Shown here: positions 24,401-35,802 of the stretch, in pieces
Numbering within the stretch: position 1 is the stretch's first letter
Layout: every line of letters begins with the position of its first letter
DNA from: Termitomyces sp. T153
Taxonomy: Eukaryota > Basidiomycota > Agaricomycetes > Agaricales > Lyophyllaceae
DNA: 64,000 nt
Assembly: GCA_018296165.2 (NCBI GenBank)
Contig: JACKQL020000023.1
Span: 372,001-436,000 of the forward strand
Direction: 5' to 3'
The notes under the pieces: model-generated
The model's input: the letters and a program-made list of their open reading frames with translations, nothing else
Databases searched by the model: none
What the model was told of the DNA's origin: nothing
Translations under genes and position numbers: made by a program

Positions 24401-25211
24401 ATCTAAACAAGAGGAGATATGCTCAGAATGATGATACTCTTTACGTAGCTCCAGAAGACGAGCGGACTGATTATGTGTGTACTCTCCTTCCCTTTGGTTC
24501 TTGCGCGTTCTTATCTGGTCCTCCAAGTCACAACCACCGATGACAGGCTGGTACAGTGGTGTGCTCAAGTAAGTCTAATTGTTAAGCATATTATCACCTA
24601 TTGTCTCAACGCTATGTTATAGTACCGGAAAACGACGATACGGTCATCCAGTTCTGACAGGAGTGCTGCCAGAGCCATGGCTTCCTTTGAAGAAAGGTCA
24701 ATCACTCGTTAACCACGACCACAGAGGGGACACATTACGAGCCAGCAAAGACAGCGAAGCTGTTGTTCTCACCCTCCGAAAGCGATACAGCTCCGTGCGA
24801 GGTTCTTCTGGCATATCTCGAGCAGGTCCCTCCATCAGCGTGGGTGCGCAGGCCGATGCTTCCGCAGATCCTGCAGTCGCTCGTAATCCCTGGGAAGATG
24901 CACATTCGCGCTCAGGCCAGAACGGCCATAACTTGAATCACCGTCTGAGCTTCGACGTTGCTTCAGGGGTAATTATGCTCCCAGAAAATGGCACGTGGAT
25001 CGATAACCCAGGGGACAGTGACGAGGAAGACTACGGGAACGAGAACACGGGTGGGCTTGAGCAGTCGATAACAGAGGCGAGTGTAGCTGGTGATGACGAA
25101 CTTCTGAACGCGTCTCCAGCCTCGCCCACGCGGACGTCGCGTTATGGTACCTACTTCCACCATCCTGAGCGCAGAAGACAAGTTATTCCGGGAGCATTCC
25201 CGGGCAGGTGA
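21474..25211 (+). CDS. CSC1/OSCA-type calcium-permeable channel (DUF221 family)
   Basis: This is a multi-pass membrane channel of the OSCA/TMEM63 family, opened by osmotic or mechanical stress. An N-terminal membrane helix (ISVTIGIISFIVFSY) is followed by GLDAAVLLNFFKMSFYLF and MPLNWK. Next is a cytosolic domain with the RNA-binding-like fold segment TVLVTDLPNHL (about 22380) and AFVTFE. The channel region follows (SNMTPSK, then FFFWFFPISALAS, later INYGVVYPQAILMFV and IRLIWGVVIFQVFMIGIFTL), then a soluble, acidic, Ser-rich tail ending at 25211. There are about ten introns. Intron 2 (21901-21959) starts GCAAGT, because the family motif GLDAAV needs the preceding GTG codon. Divergent from the kinase gene. 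Confidence 0.92.
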
Positions 25212-25327
25212 TAGGACTTTTCAATCTCACTCATTCAGATACCTTTAATTGTAGGAACTAATCACTGTTTTCATAACCTATACAAATCTGGTACATAGAC
25301 ATCTCGAAATTTCTCATCAGACTCTTA

Positions 25328-26374
25328 TCAAATATACATCCCGCCCTCCCTCACGTCGTTTTTCTTCCTTGCCGAGCTCGTCCCTCCGCCGCTGCCGGTG
25401 TGACGGACCCAATGGGGGGCAGTGCTGTTTATTGCGCCAAAAACCAGGTCTTGAGCCAAGTTAATCGTCGCTTCAGACCAATCAAAAGGTTCTTTATCAG
25501 ATTGGAAGAAATTGGATGGTTCCAAAATTTTGGGAGAAGATGGGTCTATGTGCGGCGAAGGAACCAGGATGAGAGCACCGGGTGTTTGACTGCGAGTAGT
25601 ACTCAAAACGGATAGAAATGAAGCCGACGTCGATTGCAGGATATTGGGAGGCGCGAATGGTTCGGCTTTTGATTTCTAGTTGTTATCAAGTCAATCCATT
25701 TACTATATAAGTAAATTGAGCTTACGCTTACCGTGGCGTGATCCACAGGGTAGGTGGCAAGATATCGTAGAGGCGCATCTTCGAATGGAACTGGTTTTTC
25801 AGAAATATAAGCAGGGGCAGAGTATGTGTCCAATAATGCCACTCTAGAGAAGAAATCAATTAGATCCGTTAGTTCATCCAATCTCAAGGACATACTTGGC
25901 TGGCATCAGGGCATGGAAGATTGTGGAAGCATATTGGTGCATGGCCCAAACGGGGAGTCTTGTAAACGCTTCGGACACGATAATAATGCTCTTTGTCCAG
26001 CTCGGATTGAAAACGAGACCAACCTATGGTTAAATCAGCGCGAGATCCCATGCAAAGACGATGTTTTAATCCACACACTTGTACATTGTTAACGTAACCT
26101 CCGCCAATCTGCACACCCAAATTGGCTCCATGCGCCCAATATTTCGCGACTTCTCCGGTTGCAATGACCAGGTTGTTTCCCTGGAGTAGATTATCAGGTA
26201 TCAGTTTGACCTCAGTAACGTGGTCTAGGTATGACACGGTGGTTGGCAGGGGGTTGAATTCGTCCTCGTCGTCAGATTCGACAGCATATCGAGGAGGTAC
26301 AGTATCCGCAAGAGGGTCGACGTCCTAAGCAAGAATATCAGCGGCGTCCTCAATGAAGGCTAAGTGAATACCAT
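25328..26374 (-). CDS. Proteasome assembly chaperone 1-like protein (PAC1/Pba1)
   Basis: This probably assists assembly of the 20S proteasome alpha ring. Exon 1 is the bare ATG (26374-26372). After a 47-nt intron, exon 2 opens at 26324 with DVDPLADTVPPRY. Later segments are KLIPDNLLQGNNLVIATGEV, a hydrophobic strand with KVALLDTY, NILQSTSASFLSVL followed by TPGALILVPSPH, and a C-terminus ending in MYI. This order and the short hydrophobic C-terminal tail resemble PAC1 (PSMG1), whose HbYX-like tail docks on the proteasome. The assignment rests on remembered family layout and is moderate. It is convergent with CSC1 (116 bp apart) and divergent from the myosin light chain gene. Confidence 0.55.
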
Positions 26375-26571
26375 ATTGAAAGTCGCGGTCAGTTTACACA
26401 GCCACACAAATCAACCTTTCATCTTCCTTCGACTTCATCACACCTTGCGATCGTTATGGTATGTTGGCTTGAATACTTTTTATCCATGTCCTCAATTCAT
26501 GTGTAGAGTGATAATGCCGGTCTGGATGCCGTTACATCTCAGATGCTGCACAGTAGTTGACACCGATCTCG
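26375..26571. promoter_or_regulatory. Divergent promoter between PAC1-like and Cdc4-like genes, with a possible spliced uORF
   Basis: These 197 bp hold both promoters. An ATG at 26456-26458 is directly followed by a consensus donor (GTATGT), and an acceptor lies near 26507. If spliced, it would encode a short peptide beginning MSDNAGLDAV and stopping at about 26560, just before the main ATG at 26572. This could be an upstream ORF. Confidence 0.35.
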
Positions 26572-27231
26572 ATGACAGAGTACAAGGAGGCATTTGCCTT
26601 GTTCGACAAGCGCGGAACAGGAGCAGTCCCACGCGAGACTCTTGGGGATCTCCTTCGTGCTCTCGGACAGAATCCAACACAAGCAGAAGTGGCAGAGATC
26701 GTTGCAGGGGCACCGCGCGATGGTGAGCCTCAACAGACCGTAACTCCTGCCAAGTGTTTTCATTCATTAACCGTCCATACCTGTGTATCCTAGTTGACTA
26801 CACGACGTTTTTAAAGATTCTCAATCGCCCCGACGGGTTCAAGCCTGCTGGCACACCAGGTCAACTCACCCCTTAAAAGGAATCACACCAACTAATTCTT
26901 ATCCGCGCGTCTTTGCCGCGTCTCTTATACATACAGAGGAGTTCATCCGAGGATTTCAAGTTTTTGACAAGGAAGGGAATGGCTTCATTGGTGCAGGAGA
27001 GCTAAGATACGTCCTCACGCAGTTGGGGGAAAAGATGACGGACGAAGAAGTTGATGAGTTGCTGAAAGGCGTGCAGATTGGCCCGTAAGTCTGCTACTCA
27101 TCATCACTTGACATCCCTCACCGCCGCCACTCCTGTTTCTTTGGAGAAATGCCTGCTGATCCTTCTATGTTCATTCAAGGGACGGCAACGTCAATTACGA
27201 ATCTTTCGTGCGCACGATTTTGAGCCAATAA
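26572..27231 (+). CDS. Cdc4-type myosin essential light chain (EF-hand)
   Basis: This is a cytokinetic myosin light chain that binds the IQ motif of myosin II or V. Four exons (26572-26722, 26794-26859, 26937-27084, 27180-27231) give 138 aa; fission yeast Cdc4 has 141. EF-hand helices are clear ([17 protein letters not shown] and [20 protein letters not shown]). The loops are degenerate, as in essential light chains, so calcium binding is probably weak. [12 protein letters not shown] and [11 protein letters not shown] close the protein, as in the family. The exons sum to a multiple of three. Confidence 0.9.
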
Positions 27232-28138
27232 TCACCATGATACCCATGTTCTGCTGCGAACCAGAAGACACCGGTTCCTCGGAGGCTGAATAACGCTTCT
27301 TACGTTACACATAGTATTTCATCTCCCTTTCCATCTTGATATATATCCATACTCCTGTTTCCAACAGTAAGCATTTAGGAGTTGAGATGCTGAGATCATA
27401 ACATGACTTAAGGGGTTGAAGCCATAGTTCCAAGGAGCGATTGATGCCTTTGCCCAAAGAAAGGGTTGTTCAGAGTATGTTAACGACATCACTGGTGTAA
27501 ATATGATACTGCACTGAATATGTTGAACCGACAACTCGACGACAAGAAGGCAAGGTAGGGCCAAGTTCAACGCCTTATAGAGTGCAGACGTGACTAATTA
27601 CTATCAGAAAAAGTTCGCCAACCACTTCACAATGTATCACATGCTTCCCAACGCCGATGGATGAACTATTCAGCCGCCTGATTGCGTTGCAGAGTCACGA
27701 TAACTCAAAATACACTAAATTGCGACGGTTTCCCTCAAGACGCTTCTTATACGTACGGGCGTAACATCAGACGTACACATGGCTGGTTCGATCGCCTCTA
27801 GCCCAACCTAAGTATGGGAGGCTGACACCATAGATCAGTGAGGCCGGGCCTCATGGTGTATCATCGCGCTTCCTCCGAAAATCCCTAATCCTTTGCATTT
27901 GACACTAAGATATTCTCTCGCTTTACGAACCTAAGCTTTCGATTCTCGAGATGGATTTGATCTCTCAAGTATCAGACTTGAAAGAATTCTATCAGAAGAA
28001 ATTATATCTAAAGGATCATACGAGGACGATCATTATAGATCTAATCTGATCGGGATTAAAATAGACTCGACGGAATTCCGGAGCAAGGTACGAAAATTAC
28101 ATATTCCATGAATAATACCTCCTTGTCTCTGTGCTCTC
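27232..28138. other. Intergenic region between Cdc4-like and MFS genes
   Basis: About 900 bp with normal CpG content. One minus-strand frame (27319-27570) lacks any recognisable feature and is not taken as a gene. The last 200 bp presumably hold the promoter of the transporter gene; I see no distinct elements. Confidence 0.4.
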
Positions 28139-30397
28139 ATGTCCTCCGCCAGCGTTGCCAGCGACAAGGATGGCAATCCAGAGTTTGACATGGAATCCGT
28201 ACATGATACCCGACCATCCAGAAGCACGTTCAAATCGGTCGTCCTGGTGCTGACATGCACTTTTGCTATGGTAGTGAATGTGAGTATTCTCCCCTGTCCG
28301 TCTTTATTCGAGTCCCAAACTTTTCGATCTCCGCGTTATGGTATCTAGAGTGCAAATAACACATCGGTTTCGATATCCTTGTCCACCGTTGGCCGTGACC
28401 TTCACATCGCGGAGACACAGCTGCAATGGTTGGTGTCAGCATACCCTTTGAGTTCGGTGCGTCCCGCCCATATATAACACCACATTTCTTGAAAAGTCGC
28501 ACTCATATGTCATATCATAGGGATGCTTGTTACTTGTGTGCGGTCGGCTCGCAGATCTGTATGGCAGAAAGAAAATCTTTATAGTAGGGTCAGTATTGCT
28601 TTCTGCATTCACACTAGGATGTAGTTTCGCTCGGGGTCAGCCTCTTAGTTTCCCAATAGTTATCCTCTAACACTCTGAACAGATTCGTTGACGCTCGATA
28701 TACTAAGAGGCTTCCAAGGAATCGGCGCTGCTGCCACTATTCCTGCATCGGTCAGTAGTACGCCATTCAAGCTTACCTACCTTCGGCACTCAAATTTTGT
28801 CATCTATAGTTGGGCATTCTAGCACACGCATTTCCTCCCTCACGTGCTCGTTCCATCGCATTTTCCACTTTTGCAGCAGGTGCACCGGTAGGTGCCGCCT
28901 TTGGCATGGCCCTTGGCGGGGTCCTCACTGAGGTGACTCAGTGCGTTAATTGTGCTTCAGATAATCTATGACCATTACTCACGAAGTTTTCACTGCACAG
29001 AAAATCCTGGAGATCTCCCTTCTTTTTGGAGACAGGACTCACAGTACTCTGCCTAATTGGTGGTATCATCTCCTTTGACCCCGATCTCCCTTCTCAAGAG
29101 AAGGACAGACGTGTGGATTGGCCTGGCGCATTCATGATCACTGCTGGCCTCGTGCTTATCGTCTTTGTGCTCGGACAGGGTGAGATTGCGCCGCATGGAT
29201 GGAAAACGCCATGTACGTAACATCAACTATTCTTGGCGGAGTAAGTGGAAGAACTCAAAACGCCACCTTATAGATATAATCGCGCTGCTGATCGTGGGTG
29301 TCTTCCTCGTCGTGGTTTTCATTTTCTGGCAGGCGCATCTCGAGAAACTACAAGTACAACGTGAAGCACACAAGAAAAGCTATGACGAAAACGCACACAT
29401 GGCACATTCATCTGCCCCTCAGACAACCTCCCGTTTATGGTTATCCCCACCGCCTCTGATGAAGGCCTCCCTCTGGACGCGCGCGAAAGGCCGGTTTGCG
29501 GCGATGATGTTGATCGCGTTCCTCGAGTGGTGCGCATTCCTCGCATGGGGCTTCTGGGCCCAACTATACTACCAGGATTACTGCGGCTACTCGCCCCTCC
29601 TCACCGTTATTCGTGTCCTGCCAATGTTTGTCTCCGGCGTTCTTTGCAATATATTCGTTGCTTCTGTTGTTGCATATGTCCCAATCGTCGTTCTTCTCAG
29701 TACGTGACCGAACTATCTTCGCTCATTCTTTCTAAACAACTAGTATCTTTCATAGCCGTGGGCACGTTGGGGACTTCACTAGCATGTTTGCTCTTCGCCA
29801 TCATCAACCCCAATGCCACGTACTGGGCCTATGGCTTTCCCAGTGCCGTCATAACGGTTTTCGGCGCAGACTTCGTCTTTGCCTCTGGAACGCTCTTCAT
29901 TGCCAAGGTCGCCGAGCCACATGAACAAAGCCTCGCGGGAGCACTGTTTCAAACAATGACACAAGTACGATACAACAGTGTTATCATATGCAGTTCATTA
30001 CTGACATTGACGCGACCGAGTACAGCTAGGGACATCTTTGGGAGTTACTGTGACTACTGTAATTTTCAACCGGGTAACACAGCAAAACTCTCGGGGCGAT
30101 CCAGCAATCATAGCATCGCCACCCCTTGCCAGTTATCAGGCGGCACAGTGGGGATCTTTCGCGTTCGGTGTGCTATGTATGTATTTGTTGTTGTATCGCT
30201 GCTCAGAGTTGTCTGACGAAGCCGATTTTCGTCTAGCAATATCAATCTCGATATTCTTCTTCTACGGCGTGGGAATTGTCGGCCACAACAAGGGGCCAAT
30301 GATTGAAAACGAATTAGACCACGAACATGAACAGGGGAACGAGACTGCTGTGCCCAGCCGAGACCAGGAGAAGAATGACGAGGAACATCCCAAATGA
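28139..30397 (+). CDS. MFS transporter, DHA2-type drug:H+ antiporter
   Basis: This is a plasma-membrane efflux pump of the 14-helix drug:H+ antiporter type, like yeast Atr1. An acidic N-tail (MSSASVASDKDG) precedes helix 1 (VVLVLTCTFAMVVN). Motif A is present as GRLADLYGRKKIF, and the helix 4 to 5 region holds RGFQGIGAAATIPASL and GAPVGAAFGMALGG, the antiporter motif C region. Later segments include LIAFLEWCAFLAWGFW, PLLTVIRVLPMFVSGVLCNI and GADFVFASGTLFIAKVA. The C-tail is charged and ends EEHPK. There are about nine short introns. No biosynthetic cluster is next to it, so the substrate is unknown. Confidence 0.88.
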
Positions 30398-30566
30398 GCG
30401 GATACATTGAACTGCACTGTAATTATGCCTGTTGCTACATAATACTTATATCGGAGGTAATTTAGAACGTACGGAAGGATAATATACCACATTTGAACAA
30501 GAGAAAAGTGATCATAAACAAGGCAAATGGATATGCTCAACAGTGTGCGTGCACATTCAATAGTGT

Positions 30567-30872
30567 CTAGTAATTGCGAGTAGGATACTCTGCTCGATAT
30601 CGCTTTGATGCATCGGATACAGTATAGTAGGGAACAATGGTGTAAGAAAAGACTGTGAATCTGGCAGTGGTTTTGCCGTTGCCTTGTGACAAGCCAAGAG
30701 AGAACCGAGTGAGACCAGGTAACGGAAGGCGCTCGCCGTTGAGCACCATGATGTGGTGGAAACCAGATATGTTCCAGTGTCCTAGGATTGTATGCCAAAG
30801 CTGATGCGGAGGCCTAGTGTCAAGGAGAAGTGAAGCTAAGAAGACGTGAGGGCTATTTGTTTGCACGTGCAT
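30567..30872 (-). CDS. Hypothetical 101-aa protein
   Basis: This is a single uninterrupted minus-strand frame (start MHVQTNSPHVFLAS, end YRAEYPTRNY) in the gap between the MFS and mRF1 genes. Its composition looks coding: balanced hydrophobic residues, few rare residues and the phrase GHWNISGFHHIMVLNGE. I recognise no family. The ATG is only 12 bp from the divergent mRF1 start codon, so the two 5' ends must overlap. It may be a genuine short gene or the 3' exon of a longer one. Confidence 0.4.
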   Translation of the reverse strand: MHVQTNSPHVFLASLLLDTRPPHQLWHTILGHWNISGFHHIMVLNGERLPLPGLTRFSLGLSQGNGKTTARFTVFSYTIVPYYTVSDASKRYRAEYPTRNY

Positions 30873-30884
30873 TCTTGCAATTAC

Positions 30885-32436
30885 ATGTTTTCTCTTTTAC
30901 GATGTTTTCGTCTACAAGCGCGTAATCCCTTTTTAGCGCGGTTTGCTTCACGCGCGCCACCACCTGCCGCCGATTCAAAGAATGTGCGGCTCGTCAGGAT
31001 CCTCGAGAAGCGCGTGGAGGATCGTAAACGCCTGGCTTCGGAGGTATGAGCAGATCTCATAACATGACATATTTAACAAGGCTGTAGCTTTCCGAAGATC
31101 TATCCTCTGCTTCAGACATTTCGCGACTTAAACAGCTCAAGGAGACAGAGCCTCTTCAAGCTGCTTGGGACCAATTGGTGAACACGCGTCAGGTCTGATG
31201 GTTTATTCTGGGTTTCTCTGTATAATATTCAATCTTCAAAAGCTCCTTGAAGAGACGGATGCTCTCCTCAGTGACCCGGACGAAACAATGCGTGCCCTTG
31301 CCACCGAGGAACACAAAGAACTCTCTTCTTCTCTCAACACTCTCACCGAGACTACCATCCCCTCCCTACTCATTCCGCCATCCACCACTGCCAAACTCTC
31401 TGCGATGCTCGAGCTCAAATCCGGAGTCGGTGGCTCCGAGTCATCCCTCTTCCTCTCTGATTTGTTACGTATGTACCTCCGTCTCGCGAACGTGCAACAG
31501 TGGCAGACGGCCGTGGTTTCCCAGAATGAGAATGAAGGTGGAGGAATCAAAGACGCCATTGTTGAAGTGAAAGGAGATGGGGCATACGATGTCTTGCGCT
31601 GGGAGAGTGGTGTACACCGCGTTCAACGCGTACCAGCAACAGAGGCCAGTGGGAGAGTGCACACGAGTACCGTCGCAGTTATTGTGTGTTTCTTCCTTGT
31701 GCTCATCGTCTTTGATGAACGATTTTACCTGACTGTAGGTTCTCCCTCTTGTGGAAGAGTCGGACACCACAGAAGAACTCTTTTCCATGGACGATGTTAA
31801 AGTCGAAGTCATGCGAGCCCGTGGTGCCGGTGGCCAAGTTTGTCTCCACAACTCTCCGCCTATTTTACTCCTGACGCATAGGTTGGGTTCAACAGCATGT
31901 CAACAGAACCGAATCTGCAGTTCGCCTCACGCACATTCCGACTGGTGTCACCGTCTCCATGCAAGACGAACGGAGTCAACACCAGGTTCGACTACTCGCG
32001 CTACATACCCGTACTGAACCATCGTCTTCTAACACACGTCAGCATAGAATCGACGCCGTGCCTTTACAATCTTACGCAGCCGTCTTATGGACATAAAACT
32101 CACACGTGAGATTGCTGAACGACGCGCCACACGCCAAAGCCTCGTACGCACCGCGGATAGAAGCGAAAAGATCCGCACGTACAATTTTGCTCAGGTACGT
32201 CGTCGCTTTCTCATCTTTTCGTACCGTATTTGGACTTGCCGTTTCTATTTGCAATGTGAGCAATTATGTTGACGAGTCGTTTTTCCCAATAGGAGCGCGT
32301 CACGGACCATCGGATAGGATTAACACTCAAAAACCTCAGTTCTGTCCTTGAAGGCGACGGGCTGCAAGACTTCATCTACGAGCTACAGAAGGATCACGAT
32401 GAGTCCGTCCTCGAAGACATGCTGAACGCGGAATAG
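30885..32436 (+). CDS. MRF1: Mitochondrial peptide chain release factor 1
   Basis: This protein terminates mitochondrial translation at UAA/UAG. Seven exons (30885-31043, 31088-31192, 31243-31683, 31739-31837, 31896-31985, 32048-32194, 32293-32436) give 394 aa in one frame. The N-terminus [20 protein letters not shown] is basic and hydrophobic, like a matrix-targeting sequence. The domain 2 region carries [20 protein letters not shown] and [12 protein letters not shown]. The GGQ motif is split by an intron between GAGGQ and [15 protein letters not shown]. The exon with [15 protein letters not shown] and the tail ending DMLNAE complete the factor. The 3' end of this gene is duplicated at 43.75 kb. 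Confidence 0.94.
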
Positions 32437-32929
32437 TATTTTGGCACTTCATTTTCTTCCCTATCTCTAGACAACTCGCCGAAACGGATACCAGGGGGGA
32501 ACCTGATGTGTCATGTCACTAATGTAAAAAGAGATACTCAAATAGATCTGTCGGAGTCGCTACGGTGCGCGTCTCCTATTTTCTGAGTTTGTTTCTGGAT
32601 CCTGTTTGAACCCTGTTATCTGACCTCGTATTCCCGACTCCTTTTTCGGTAAATCTACTGTAAGCAGGACAACGCACTCCACCCCAGATCACATGGGATA
32701 TACCACAATATGAGTGCGAAGGACACTATTCAGTACACCGTCTTGGTTGTCACCTTTCTTTGGCAAGATTCACTAGTCTCACTTGCGTTTCGGTGTCCGT
32801 TCTCTCATATATCTAGAATATGGTAGGTGTAAATACTTCTACAGCAGAATGTGAATATCTACCCACGTCACTTGGTCTCAATGGGGTGCATGAGTACTCT
32901 TGTCCGCGCCTGAAAGACGTTCAATGATC
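32437..32929 (+). repeat. Intergenic DNA duplicated at about 44026-44500
   Basis: The spacer between mRF1 and the P450 pseudogene is still similar to the DNA between the mRF1 fragment and the intact P450. For example GTCGGAGTCGCTACGGT matches CCGGAGTCGCTTGGCGT, each followed by TTTTCTGAG. This shows that the duplication was one continuous piece. Confidence 0.75.
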
Positions 32930-33889
32930 AGTGATCTTCTGAGCCAGGTCCCTTTCACCTTTACTCTACCATTCTCCTGTCTTCGCTCTATGTTGCGTCA
33001 AGACTTTACAAAGCATGGGCGAATAGGAGAGTCGTAAGTCTACTAGTATAGCCTGTTGCCGTGATTACCTGCGTTAGCTCAGTAGAATTCCGACCATTGG
33101 AAGGTCTGGATTCCTATCTTTGTATATAGGAGCTTACAAGGTTCTTCACAATGCCCGTGACATGAAACAAGGGGGGTATAGCAAGTATTATGGATCTATA
33201 CATCTCGTCCACGGCACACTTTAACAAAAGAGTTCACTACAGTACCGCGGTGCCGCGTTCAAGATTCCAGGCGTATCCAAATGGATAGTAGTTGTGAGTG
33301 GCCCGCCAGACGACTATATCAGCTTCTAGCTAGAAGCCGCCGGCGAAGTATGCATCATTTATTCGAAGTCAATGTATTCAACGATCTTTTTGTTCCACTT
33401 ATATTTAAGAAATTTCATGTCTTACACAACATGGGACCAGAGATTTGTTACGACATCTACCACATTGAAGTCGTCAAATCATCTCCCACTCGCAGTCTCG
33501 CGGAACGTTTCCCTGATGTGCAAAATGGAGTTGCCACGCCACGGCCTGAGAAATATATACCAACGACTAAAGTTCAGTCGAGCATAAATTCGAATTGCCA
33601 CTACCTAATGGCTGAATCAGACTGGACCTCGGTTCTCGCACTATCAACCATCATGAAGATAGTCAGTCGTTCCAGTAATCGGTTATTTGTTGGCTTTCCG
33701 TTGTGTTGGCATGACTACAAGCTAGAATGATCTATTTTTCTAGGCCGGAATACTGATTACAGAGACTTGAATATCGAATTTACCATCGGCATCATCAGAC
33801 CGGCCCAAACTATCAATTTATACCCTAACTTCCTCAAACCGTAGGTATACTCTTTTTTGTAGATGGTCCTAATAACTTACTCCCGACCC
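32930..33889 (+). pseudogene. Cytochrome P450 pseudogene, truncated by a Helitron
   Basis: This is a copy of the 5' half of the P450 at 44510-46625. The start codon and signal-anchor beginning are deleted, and the intron-2 donor is changed to CAAGTATT. A net loss of about 27 nt between GCCAGA repeats removes the MVDELRK segment, and an in-frame TAG follows at 33327-33329. Exons matching YTMGPEVRYDNYHVEVVKSS (here with substitutions), KIVSRSSNRLFVG and DYRDLNIEFTI remain. The copy stops at the end of an intron (CTCCCGACCC, 33880-33889), where Helitron sequence begins. No P450 3' half is found beyond the Helitron. Confidence 0.9.
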
Positions 33890-33892
33890 CTC

Positions 33893-35570
33893 ATTACTCT
33901 GGAGTGGGAGGCTATTTCAACAATATGTTGTGGATGCATGGGCTTCCACTGAACAAAACAAGTTGAATTGGTTTTGACACAATCAGAAGAAGATCAGAGC
34001 TGAAGTTTATTGGGGAGGAGTGGATGCTGCTGCTGGAGATGAACAAGTCACCCCACAAAGCCAACATGTTATCCTCCCATCCTTGCATACTGGAAGTGAT
34101 CAACAGATGTAGCAATTATTCCAGGACTCTATGGCTATTTGCAAGAATTTTGGAAAACCTGATCTCTTCTTGACTATGACTGCCAATCCAAAGTGGTCAG
34201 AAATTGAAGAAGCTCTCTTGAAGGAACCTGCAGTCAATGGGAAGAAGCAAACAGCTGCTGATTGACCTGATATTGTTGCCAGAGTATTTGAACTTAAGAA
34301 GAATGCTGTAGTGAAGGAGATCAAGGAAGGTCTCTTTGGCAGCTGTGTGGCTTATGTTCATACCATTGAATTCCAAAAGAGAGGAAGTCCACACATGCAC
34401 ATCTTGATCTTTTTCCATTGCCATCACAGGATCAAGGATGCACCTGATGTGGATTCCATTGTCTCTGCCCAAATTCCAGATCCAGTTGCTCAGCCTGAAC
34501 TGTATCAGGTATTGGCTTTGTTTGAATCCTTAATTCAGTTACTTATCTTTGTTGTCAGGTTGTTACTACCAACATGGTCCATAGTCCATGTGAAGCTGCC
34601 AAACCCAAGGCTAAGTGCATGGTAGATGGCAAATGTTCCAAGAAATACCCAAAGGAATTCCAAGAGGCTACTCAGTATGGAGATAATGGCTATCCTCAAT
34701 ATGCCAGACCTGACAATGGATGCTTCTTTGAAAAGAATGGTCATTGTTATGACAATTGAGATGCTGATCCATATAACCCTTATCTCTCAGCCAAGTACAA
34801 ATGTTACATCAATGTGGAGGTCTGTGCTTCAGTGGAAGCCATTAAGTACATTCACAAGTACATCTACAAAGGCTATGATAGGACAACTTTGTGGATTGCT
34901 GGAGAGCAGATGGACCAGAGGGATGAAATCAAGGAACACTTGGATGCTAGATACATCTCTGCACCTGAGGCTTGCTGGCACATCTTTGAATTCAACATGC
35001 ATGGAGAACATCCTCCTGTATATTGATTACCTGTGCATTTGGAGGGCCAACATGAAGTCTACTTTCAAGATAATGAGCCTTTGGAGATGGTAGCTGCCAG
35101 GCCTAATGCAAACAAGACTGCACTCACTGCTTGGTTTGAAGCCAATGCCAGATTCCCTAATAACAACACCACTTATCAGAACTTTCCAACCAAGTTTGTC
35201 TATGAAGCTTACAAAAGACCTGGAAGGAGAGGCAGAGAGGAACAGCTATTGGGAGGATGTAGTTTGCTTCACCCCAACAGGGAGAAAGGTTCTATCTCAG
35301 GATGCTCCTGATAGTTGTGACCAATGCAACATCATGGGCTGATCTCAGGACAGTCAATGGCCACACCTATCCTACTTACAAGGAGGCATGCAATGCCCTT
35401 GGTCTTCTAGAAGATGATGTCAAATGGAGGCAGTGTCTTGCTGAAGCTGCTCCAATCCAATCAGGATCAGCTCTCAGACAGTGCTTTTGCACTATCCTAT
35501 TTCACTGTGCTCCTACCACTCCAGAAGCTCTATGGGACAAATTCAGACACTCCATTTGTGATGATCTTTG
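33893..35570 (+). pseudogene. Helitron Rep domain, right copy (multiple stops)
   Basis: The HUH motif PHMHILIFFH is at about 34390-34420 and the Tyr motif KYIHKYIYKG at about 34847-34876, so the Rep fold is recognisable. Stops interrupt it where the left copy is open: TAG at 34110-34112 (left CAG), TGA at 34263-34265 (left CAA) and TGA at 35024-35026 (left CGA). An intron (about 34510-34558) matches that of the left copy. The following frames (35106-35570) correspond to the linker between Rep and helicase and are also broken, with TGA at about 35569. Confidence 0.88.
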
Positions 35571-35802
35571 ACACAGATTGGAGAAGATCCAGCAGTACAG
35601 GGACAGAGTCTTTATTGATGAAGATGTCTATGACTATGGCCTTCATCTGATCAATGACAACCTAAAGAATTTTGGCAAGACTCTTCAAGACTTTCCAAAC
35701 ATGCCAGAACCCCAACAAGTTTGGAATGGGATTCTAGGCAAGTTGGACATTGTATGAATAGTTGACATTGATACTGATCAAACAATTTCAGGAAATAGGC
35801 TT

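Noticed and set aside
30108..30798. Minus-strand frames over the 3' end of the MFS gene
   Set aside because: They lie antisense to confirmed transporter exons; only the separate frame at 30567-30872 was kept as hypothetical.
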